20,879 bases of DNA from Maribacter sp. (lineage in GTDB: Bacteria; Bacteroidota; Bacteroidia; Flavobacteriales; Flavobacteriaceae), in assembly GCA_030730545.1 (NCBI GenBank), contig JANQUX010000341.1, forward strand, positions 1-20,879. Direction: 5' to 3'. Positions 15,384-20,879 of the stretch are shown piece after piece (the first letter of the stretch is position 1; each line of letters begins with the position of its first letter). The notes under the pieces are model-generated. The model had not been told where the DNA came from. It saw nothing but the letters and a program-made list of their open reading frames with translations, and ran no database searches. The position numbers and the translations under genes are program-made.

Positions 15384-16064
15384 TTACGGTGTACTACTGC
15401 TTACCTGTAATATTTTACCATTATAAAGCTTTTGGCCTTTCAAGGCAAATTCCATTATATATTCAGCCATTTCTAATGCAGTAATCGGAGCTTTATACCC
15501 AGGAAAAGCTTCTTCTAACATTTCTGTCTGTACCGCACCTAATGCGAGTGCATTGAATGCCGGACCCGTTTCCTTAAATTCCTCAGCTAGTAATTCTGTT
15601 AGTGTAAGAACAGCTCCTTTACTCGAACTATATGCCGAAAGACCTGGAAATTTTGCACTCCCCTGAATACCACCCATAGAGCTAATTGTAAGTACGTGAC
15701 CATTAGTATTCATGAATGGCACCACCAATCTTGTCACAGCCGCAACCCCAAAAACATTCACATCATATACCGACTTAAACTCATCTTCCGTCAATTCTAA
15801 AAAAGGTTTGTTGATCAGCTTGCCCGCATTATTTATAAGTGCTATTACAGTACCCTTTTTATCTTTTAAATAATCAGATAATTTAACTCTATCTGCTACC
15901 GAAGACACGTCAAAGGAAAATGTTTCAATATTTTTATGGTTAAGATTCTTAATCGGTTTTTCATTTCTAGATAGCGCCAAGACTTTATAACCGGCATCGG
16001 CTAGCAACTTACTTAATTCAAAACCAATTCCCCTACTGGTACCTGTTACAATTACGTATTCCAT
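15384..16064 (-). CDS. Short-chain dehydrogenase/reductase
   Basis: A 226-residue classical SDR: the NAD(P)-binding TGTSRGIG is at 7-14, LINNAGKL at 77-83, the catalytic Ser near 128-129 in LTISSMGG, and the catalytic Tyr145 and Lys149 in AYSSSKGA. Arg33 in LSRNEK after the second strand suggests NADP preference. The substrate is not readable. Its ATG overlaps the stop of the upstream M28 peptidase gene by one base (16064), and the sprT-like gene follows after two bases, so translation is coupled along the operon. Confidence 0.92.
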   Translation of the reverse strand: MEYVIVTGTSRGIGFELSKLLADAGYKVLALSRNEKPIKNLNHKNIETFSFDVSSVADRVKLSDYLKDKKGTVIALINNAGKLINKPFLELTEDEFKSVYDVNVFGVAAVTRLVVPFMNTNGHVLTISSMGGIQGSAKFPGLSAYSSSKGAVLTLTELLAEEFKETGPAFNALALGAVQTEMLEEAFPGYKAPITALEMAEYIMEFALKGQKLYNGKILQVSSSTP

Positions 16065-17113
16065 TAATTATATTTTACTTCTTTTATCGGTGCGTTAATT
16101 ATACCTTCTAGCATAGGTATAACTTCATTTACAACTGTTGACATAAAATTATAATCCATCAACGATGCTTCATCGCCTACTTTATGATATTCACCAAAAT
16201 TCGTAAAGTCAAAAGAGCTATATGTCTGCGAAGGCACATTGAATTCATCGTGAAAAGGAGCATTATCTGATCTTCTAAACAAATTGAACTCTTTTGCTTT
16301 TGGAAGAAAACCTACTAAATTTTTATGCGCGTACGAATTACTGATGTTTGCTAAATTTGACAACTCATATCCTGTTAAATATAGATTATGATCTTTATCG
16401 ACCATAGGTACACCTACCATTTCGAAGTTTAGCATGGCATATAAATCAATATTTTCAGCCTTTAATATTGAAGCCAAATGCTTAGAACCTAACAACCCCT
16501 TTTCCTCAGCCGTAAACAATGCAAAAATTATACTTCTCCTATTCCCTTTCAACTTGCCAAAATATTTCGCCAATTCTAAAACTGTGGTTGTACCAGATGC
16601 ATTATCATTTGCACCATTCGCAATTGAATCATCGCCACCACTACTTATTAAACCGATATGGTCATAATGTGCACCTATTATAACAAACTCGTTTTTCAAC
16701 TTTTCATCATTACCTGGTAAAAAACCAACTACGTTATAAGCTACGCCATCGTTATAATTTTCTAAAGTATCTCTGTATGATGTAAAATAAGGTGCGATTC
16801 TATTCTCTTCAAATATATTTTCAATATAATCGGCTGCCATTACAATACCTTCACTGCCTGTATCTCGACCCTGTAGCTCGTCTGAAGTTAAAAATGTCAT
16901 AATTTTTTCAATGTCGTCTGGTGTGGTATGCGCCTTCAGCTTTGAGGATTTCACATCAACTTTATCATCAGAACTTTCAACTATACTGCTAGGTAAAACC
17001 GTTCCTTTTACTCCCTTTGGATTTGTAGGATTCAAGACTGTCGATTGATCAACTTTCGCCCCACCACAACTAAGAATCAGTGTACTAAGAAGTACTAAGC
17101 TTAAATATTTCAT
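16064..17113 (-). CDS. M28-family metallopeptidase lipoprotein
   Basis: The 349-residue protein has a lipoprotein signal with lipobox LILSC (Cys16), so it should be anchored in the cell envelope. Residues 65-335 form an M28 aminopeptidase-like domain. Zinc-site residues are visible: His149 in GAHYDHIG, the bridging Asp170 in NGANDNASG, the Glu203-Glu204 pair in FTAEEKGLLGS, and His310 in GEYHKVGDE. The fourth ligand, usually Asp in a DMVG-type motif, is Glu231 here (NFEMVG), which I recall as common in Bacteroidota members. It heads the five-gene run ending in the DUF389 gene. Only about 30 bases separate its ATG from the pdhC terminator, so its promoter is cramped or it depends on read-through. 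Confidence 0.9.
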   Translation of the reverse strand: MKYLSLVLLSTLILSCGGAKVDQSTVLNPTNPKGVKGTVLPSSIVESSDDKVDVKSSKLKAHTTPDDIEKIMTFLTSDELQGRDTGSEGIVMAADYIENIFEENRIAPYFTSYRDTLENYNDGVAYNVVGFLPGNDEKLKNEFVIIGAHYDHIGLISSGGDDSIANGANDNASGTTTVLELAKYFGKLKGNRRSIIFALFTAEEKGLLGSKHLASILKAENIDLYAMLNFEMVGVPMVDKDHNLYLTGYELSNLANISNSYAHKNLVGFLPKAKEFNLFRRSDNAPFHDEFNVPSQTYSSFDFTNFGEYHKVGDEASLMDYNFMSTVVNEVIPMLEGIINAPIKEVKYN

Positions 17114-17141
17114 AACAAGATTACATTTAGAATATAAAGAT

Positions 17142-17173
17142 AAAAAAAAGCATCCCGATGAAAGGATGCTTTT
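17142..17173 (-). terminator. Rho-independent terminator after pdhC
   Basis: AAAAGCATCC (17146-17155) pairs perfectly with GGATGCTTTT (17164-17173) around an eight-base loop. On the minus strand the hairpin is followed by a run of T (complement of the A at 17142-17149). It lies 27 bases after the pdhC stop and directly ahead of the M28 peptidase gene. Confidence 0.85.
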
Positions 17174-17199
17174 CTAATTCTATTTTTAAAATCAATTTT

Positions 17200-18840
17200 C
17201 TATGCTAACATAGTAACCGGATTTTCAACAAAATATCTTAATGTCTGAAGAAACTGAGCTCCTACAGCACCATCAACAGTTCTGTGATCACAGGCAAGCG
17301 TCAATTTCATTGTATTGCCTATTACGATTTCACCATTTTTAACAACCGGCTTTTCAACAATTGCACCAACTGAAAGTATTGCTGAATTTGGTTGATTGAT
17401 AATACTAGTAAATTCAAGTATACCGAACATACCTAGGTTTGACACCGTAAACGTACTGCCTTCCATTTCTGAAGGAGCAATTTTCTTATTACGTGCTTTA
17501 CCTGCTAAATCTTTTACGGCACTACCTATTTGCGTTAAACCTAATAGATCGGCGTGTTTTATAACTGGCACAACTAAACCTTCATCAACAGCAACAGCAA
17601 CACCCATATGAATGTGTTTATGGTACTTTGTAGTTTCGGCACTCCACGAAGTATTAACCTGAGGGTGCTTTCTAAGTGCCATTGCACATGCCTTTAATAT
17701 CATATCATTAAATGACACTTTGGTATCTGGCAAGCTATTTATCTGTGCGCGAGATTCTTTTGCATTATCCATATCTACCTCAATGGTAAGATAGAAATGT
17801 GGAGCATTAAATTTAGAATTACCTAATGCCTTAGCTATCGCCTTACGCATATTAGAGTTCTTAACCTCTTCGGTACCTTCTTCACCAGACGGCATTGCCA
17901 TTGATACAGGTTGGGCAGCGATTGCGTTATCAGCTTTTACACTTGCAGTAGCTGCTGGAGCAGAAGCTGCAGCTGCACTTGGTGTGTAATTTTCTATATC
18001 TTTCTTTGTAATTCTTCCATGATCACCAGAACCAGAAACTTTAGCTAAATCGATACCTTTATCGGCAGCGATTTTTTTAGCTAACGGCGAAGCAAAAATT
18101 CTTTCACCATCGGCTACCGAAATTGAAGCCTCTTTAGTATCAGAAGTATCATCTGATTTTTTATCTTCTTTCTTAGTTTCGGTTGCAGCACTCTTTTTAC
18201 TTCCGCCAGATTTGTTATTTAAAACAGCATCGACATCTGTACCTTCTGGACCTATAACTGCCAATACAGCATCTACAAGAGAAGACTCACCTTCTTGTAT
18301 ACCTATATATAATAGTTTTCCATTATAGAAAGATTCAAACTCCATCGTTGCTTTATCGGTTTCGATTTCAGCTAATATGTCACCTTCTTCAACATCGTCA
18401 CCAACTTTCTTTAACCATGTTGCCACGGTACCTTCTTCCATGGTATCACTCAAACGAGGCATTTTTACGATTTCAACTCCCTCAGGAATTTCACCACCAC
18501 CATGCGCTTCTTCAGCTGTATCTTCAGTAACAACTTCCGCTTCAGATGATTTCTCTTCTCTAGCTGCCGTACTACCACCTAACAAAGCTGAAATATCTTC
18601 ACCTTCATCACCGATAATAGCCAATAGACTATCTACAGGGGCAGTATCACCTTCTTGAATACCAATATGCAATAAAGTTCCCTCATTAAATGATTCGAAC
18701 TCCATCGTTGCCTTATCAGTTTCGATTTCGGCTAATATATCTCCTTCGTGAATTTTATCTCCAACGCTTTTTAACCATTTAGCTACGGTACCCTCTTCCA
18801 TGGTATCGCTTAAACGCGGCATATTTACTACTATAGCCAT
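17200..18840 (-). CDS. pdhC: Pyruvate dehydrogenase E2, dihydrolipoyllysine acetyltransferase, two lipoyl domains
   Basis: E2 is the core of the pyruvate dehydrogenase complex and transfers acetyl from E1 to CoA via swinging lipoyl arms. The 546-residue protein has, in order: lipoyl domain 1 (about 2-78, lipoyl-Lys43 in ETDKATMEF), an acidic linker, lipoyl domain 2 (about 123-198, Lys163 in the same motif, exactly 120 residues on), a charged linker, the E1/E3-binding domain (about 247-286, FASPLAKKIAADKGID), an Ala/Pro-type linker (286-320), and the catalytic domain (about 325-546) with the active-site His519 and Asp523 in CDHRTVDG. It follows pdhA by four bases. E1 beta is not encoded here. 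Confidence 0.96.
   Translation of the reverse strand: MAIVVNMPRLSDTMEEGTVAKWLKSVGDKIHEGDILAEIETDKATMEFESFNEGTLLHIGIQEGDTAPVDSLLAIIGDEGEDISALLGGSTAAREEKSSEAEVVTEDTAEEAHGGGEIPEGVEIVKMPRLSDTMEEGTVATWLKKVGDDVEEGDILAEIETDKATMEFESFYNGKLLYIGIQEGESSLVDAVLAVIGPEGTDVDAVLNNKSGGSKKSAATETKKEDKKSDDTSDTKEASISVADGERIFASPLAKKIAADKGIDLAKVSGSGDHGRITKKDIENYTPSAAAASAPAATASVKADNAIAAQPVSMAMPSGEEGTEEVKNSNMRKAIAKALGNSKFNAPHFYLTIEVDMDNAKESRAQINSLPDTKVSFNDMILKACAMALRKHPQVNTSWSAETTKYHKHIHMGVAVAVDEGLVVPVIKHADLLGLTQIGSAVKDLAGKARNKKIAPSEMEGSTFTVSNLGMFGILEFTSIINQPNSAILSVGAIVEKPVVKNGEIVIGNTMKLTLACDHRTVDGAVGAQFLQTLRYFVENPVTMLA
18420..18822 (-). repeat. Direct repeat encoding the two lipoyl domains of pdhC
   Basis: The sequence coding for residues 7-50 (lipoyl domain 1) recurs 360 bases on for residues 127-170 (lipoyl domain 2). 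For example the block at 18780-18821 and that at 18420-18461 differ at only a few, mostly silent, positions. This is an intragenic domain duplication kept in register, and could recombine to lose or gain one lipoyl domain. Confidence 0.8.
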
Positions 18841-18844
18841 CTAA

Positions 18845-19843
18845 TTAAAATTTATGTTCAACAAATGGAAAATCCTCTTGTTCGTAAACCATATCGTATA
18901 ATTGGTTTATAGGTGGATAATCTGATTCTTCTGCGAACTTCTCGCACTCCTTAACCATTGATTTGACATTTTTATCAATTTCCTTGATTTCGGCTTCAGT
19001 TGCGTAATTATTTTCTTTAATAATATCCAACACTTGAGTAATCGGATCTATTTTCTTATACTCTTCAACTTCATCTTTCGTTCTGTAATGCTGTGCATCT
19101 GACATTGAGTGACCTCTATATCTGTACGTTTTCATTTCAAGAAAAGTTGGTCCGCCACCACTACGAGCTCTATCAATAGCTTTACTCATTTCTTGTGCAA
19201 CCGTCACAGGGTTCATTCCATCAACTGGTCCACAAGGCATTTCGTAACCTAAACCTAACTTCCAGATTTCTGTAGAAAAAGATGTTCTAGCCACCGAAGT
19301 ACCCATTGCATAACCATTATTTTCGCAAATGAAAACAACTGGCAATTGCCATAGCATTGCTAGATTGAATGTTTCATGTAATGCTCCTTGCCTAACAGCA
19401 CCATCACCCATATAACATAGGGTAACATTATCTCTACCAGCATACTTATCACCAAAAGCCATACCTGCACCTAATGGAATTTGCCCACCAACAATACCAT
19501 GACCACCATGAAAACGGTGCTCTTTCGAAAAGATATGCATCGATCCACCCATACCCTTAGAAGTACCGGTAACTTTACCATAAAGCTCAGCCATAACCAT
19601 TTTAGGATCCACACCCATACCAATTGGCTGAACGTGATTTCTATAAGCCGTTATCATACGGTCTTTGGTTAAATCCATTGCATGCAGTGCCCCAGCCAAA
19701 ACAGCTTCTTGCCCATTATACAAATGTAAAAACCCTCTTACCTTTTGCTGAATATATACAGCAGCCAATTTATCCTCAAATTTTCTCCAAAACAGCATGT
19801 CTGCATACCATTTCAAATACGTTTCCTTGGTGATTTTTTTCAT
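18845..19843 (-). CDS. pdhA: Pyruvate dehydrogenase E1 component, alpha subunit
   Basis: E1 decarboxylates pyruvate with thiamine diphosphate and acetylates the E2 lipoyl arms. This 332-residue alpha subunit has the TPP-binding motif from GDGAVRQGALHE (146-157) to the Asn-Asn at 175-176 in CENNGYAMGT, the conserved GKGMGGSMH-like stretch SKGMGGSMHIF at 95-105, HGGHGIVGGQIPLGAG at 112-127, and the loop YRYRGHSMSDAQHYR at 240-254. The ATG at 19841-19843 is taken as the start; the in-frame codon before it is a TTG. The beta subunit (PdhB) must lie elsewhere. pdhC follows after four bases. Confidence 0.95.
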   Translation of the reverse strand: MKKITKETYLKWYADMLFWRKFEDKLAAVYIQQKVRGFLHLYNGQEAVLAGALHAMDLTKDRMITAYRNHVQPIGMGVDPKMVMAELYGKVTGTSKGMGGSMHIFSKEHRFHGGHGIVGGQIPLGAGMAFGDKYAGRDNVTLCYMGDGAVRQGALHETFNLAMLWQLPVVFICENNGYAMGTSVARTSFSTEIWKLGLGYEMPCGPVDGMNPVTVAQEMSKAIDRARSGGGPTFLEMKTYRYRGHSMSDAQHYRTKDEVEEYKKIDPITQVLDIIKENNYATEAEIKEIDKNVKSMVKECEKFAEESDYPPINQLYDMVYEQEDFPFVEHKF

Positions 19844-19913
19844 CAATTTTAACTAAAGGTTTAAAATTCTATATTGATAACAGAGGTAATATAACCTATG
19901 TATACTAGAGCAG

Positions 19914-19921
19914 CAAAAATA
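19914..19921 (-). promoter_or_regulatory. Candidate -7 box for pdhA-pdhC
   Basis: The minus strand reads TATTTTTG, matching TAnnTTTG, 70 bases before the pdhA ATG. A TTTT (one mismatch from TTTG) lies about 19 bases above it, making this one of the better candidate promoters in the window. Confidence 0.42.
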
Positions 19922-19970
19922 CACATATTAATGAATCGATAAAAATATTAGAAGCAAATCCATTCAGAAA

Positions 19971-19998
19971 TTATATGCTTAACAAATAAAGCATATAA
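19971..19998 (-). terminator. Inverted repeat after cdd, possible weak terminator
   Basis: TTATATGCTT (19971-19980) and AAGCATATAA (19989-19998) form a perfect 10-bp stem with an eight-base loop, 33 bases beyond the cdd stop on the minus strand. Only three T follow in that direction, so termination may be inefficient. It could alternatively be an operator for pdhA. Confidence 0.45.
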
Positions 19999-20031
19999 CG
20001 TGTTTATTTACAATACTTTTTGCATGAGAGG

Positions 20032-20520
20032 TTAATTTAAAAAACTACTATTGAAACCGAGTGGTAGTAGATCTGCTAAAGAATTGCACTCTATAACACT
20101 ACCTATCTCTCCCATTAATAAAATTTTAATCGGTTCGCCCTGCCTAAATTCATACTCAGAAATCGCCTGTCTGCAATTACCACAAGGGGCAGCAGGTTCA
20201 CTTACTTCATGATTTAAAGATGCAGCCGTAATCGCAATTGCTTTAATTTTCATTCCTGGATATTTCGCACCTGCATAAAACACAGCTACCCTTTCTGCAC
20301 ACAAACCTGAGGGATAAGATGCATTTTCTTGATTATTACCTTCTATAACTTCACCATTTTCCAACAAAACGGAAGCACCAACATTAAAACTTGAATAAGG
20401 CGCATAAGCTCGCTGCCTTGCACTGACAGCGGCTGACATTAAATTTTGACCATCACTTTTCAGTTCGTTTAACGAATCATATACCGTAATGTCAAAACTT
20501 ATCTTCTTTTTTTTGACCAT
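20032..20520 (-). CDS. cdd: Cytidine deaminase
   Basis: Cdd deaminates cytidine and deoxycytidine to uridine and deoxyuridine in pyrimidine salvage. The 162-residue protein has the zinc site of the family: Cys74-Ala-Glu76 in GLCAERVAV and Cys113/Cys116 in PCGNCRQ, plus the substrate-binding YSSFNVGAS at 42-50 and GNNQENASYP at 61-70. It has a short N-terminal extension (1-20) relative to the compact tetrameric enzymes. It lies between porV and pdhA on the same strand but is fenced by a strong terminator upstream and has its own candidate promoter. Together with nupC it would feed imported nucleosides toward dUMP for ThyA. Confidence 0.94.
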   Translation of the reverse strand: MVKKKKISFDITVYDSLNELKSDGQNLMSAAVSARQRAYAPYSSFNVGASVLLENGEVIEGNNQENASYPSGLCAERVAVFYAGAKYPGMKIKAIAITAASLNHEVSEPAAPCGNCRQAISEYEFRQGEPIKILLMGEIGSVIECNSLADLLPLGFNSSFLN

Positions 20521-20544
20521 ATTTTATTTTTATGTTTCAATCTA

Positions 20545-20552
20545 CAAATATA
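20545..20552 (-). promoter_or_regulatory. Candidate -7 box for cdd
   Basis: The minus strand reads TATATTTG, an exact TAnnTTTG match, 24 bases before the cdd ATG and downstream of the porV terminator, where a promoter is needed. No -33 element is recognisable. Confidence 0.42.
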
Positions 20553-20596
20553 TATCTGGTGACTATATAAATATACCTTTAAAAAAATTACTGCAT

Positions 20597-20624
20597 AAAA
20601 AAACCTGCAATTGCAGGTTTTTTT
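20597..20624. terminator. Terminator after porV
   Basis: A perfect 28-base palindrome centred at 20610/20611: seven A, then CCTGCAA and its complement TTGCAGG, then eight T. It forms a hairpin with A/T tails on both strands and lies 26 bases past the porV stop, so it ends the minus-strand porV transcript. Confidence 0.85.
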
Positions 20625-20650
20625 TATATTCTTAAAATCTATTTTTAAGC

Positions 20651-20879
20651 CTAATCGTTGTAAAATTCTTCTCCTAAATTAAAGGTGAGAGAAAAACGTA
20701 GCGTATTCTCCAAAGGATTTCTAACCTGAGAAGTAGAGAACAAATAAGATAAATCTACTTGGGCAGCCTTGAATTTAAACCCAGCACCTAAGGTGAAAAA
20801 CTTTCTAGAACCTTTCTCTTCACTTTCATTAAAATAACCTGTTCTAAGCATAAAGGCATCTTGATACACATATTCTACA
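20651..20879 (-). CDS. porV: PorV-type outer-membrane protein (type IX secretion), C-terminal part
   Basis: Only the last 76 or so codons are in the window; the frame is open to the right edge (VEYVYQDAF upstream of a GTG that is not a real start). The pattern YQDAFMLRTGYF, then KGSRKFFTLGAGFKF, then VDLSYLFS and NPLENTLRFSLTFNLGE is that of the final beta strands of PorV (LptO), an outer-membrane barrel of the type IX secretion system that shuttles cargo to the PorU sortase. The C-terminal beta-hairpins and closing aromatic/acidic residues agree. PorU would be expected just beyond the edge. FadL-type barrels are the nearest alternative, but the wording fits PorV best. Confidence 0.85.
   Translation of the reverse strand, partial: VEYVYQDAFMLRTGYFNESEEKGSRKFFTLGAGFKFKAAQVDLSYLFSTSQVRNPLENTLRFSLTFNLGEEFYND

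Noticed and set aside
18348..18658. Plus-strand open frames opposite pdhC
   Set aside because: They are low-complexity Ser/Pro/His-rich antisense readings of the lipoyl domains and linkers, with no family resemblance.
18420..18822. Lipoyl-domain repeats as an assembly error or mobile repeat
   Set aside because: The 120-residue spacing, intact frame and diverged third positions fit the normal two-lipoyl architecture of E2.
19844..19846. TTG start one codon before the pdhA ATG
   Set aside because: The adjacent ATG is the more likely start and nothing supports the extra residue.
20651..20869. A complete 72-residue gene starting at GTG 20869
   Set aside because: Conserved PorV sequence continues upstream of the GTG to the window edge, so this is a truncated longer gene.

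Overview
The window looks like ordinary chromosomal DNA from a marine-type member of the Flavobacteriaceae (Bacteroidota). It is AT-rich and densely coded. It carries the C-terminus of a PorV-type type IX secretion protein, a PafA-type phosphatase, flavobacterial versions of NupC and DUF389, and several TAnnTTTG boxes (the Bacteroidota -7 promoter consensus) just upstream of genes. The genus (Maribacter/Zobellia-like) is a guess from protein flavour. I saw no tRNA, rRNA, IS element, CRISPR array or phage gene, and no gene-free stretch over 300 bases.

Layout. Bases 1-5691 (+): the end of etfA with a terminator, then a bifunctional nuclease, a nucleoside transporter (nupC), thymidylate synthase (thyA), and the ergothioneine-type pair egtB-egtD. 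Bases 5714-7297 (-): a bidirectional terminator, a small glycogen-binding-module protein, and a class V PLP enzyme. Bases 7352-8244 (+): a 2TM-domain protein translationally coupled to dihydrofolate reductase (folA). Bases 8252-10709 (-): a secreted PafA-like phosphatase followed by glutamate racemase (murI). Bases 10827-12331 (+): an MlaE/MlaF-type lipid-transport permease and ATPase. Bases 12328-17113 (-): a tightly packed run of M28 peptidase lipoprotein, SDR, SprT-like protein, mannose-1-phosphate guanylyltransferase and DUF389 membrane protein. Bases 17142-19843 (-): a terminator, pdhC (E2 with two lipoyl domains) and pdhA (E1 alpha). Bases 20032-20879 (-): cytidine deaminase and the 3' end of porV.

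How the genes relate. NupC, ThyA, FolA and Cdd all serve pyrimidine/thymidylate and folate metabolism but lie in separate transcription units. EgtD should make hercynine from histidine and EgtB should attach sulfur to it. No EgtA or EgtC is present, and the nearby class V PLP enzyme is a possible but unproven C-S lyase (EgtE role). MlaE and MlaF need an MCE (MlaD) partner that is not here, and PdhA needs a PdhB that is not here.

Most notable signals: (1) the DUF389 protein appears to lack, in frame, an internal segment that normally carries the family's best conserved motif; (2) the minimal egtBD locus beside an unassigned PLP enzyme; (3) two convergent gene pairs with no room for a terminator, one sharing a TTAA in which both stop codons overlap. 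I found no strong case for a wholly new multi-gene system.
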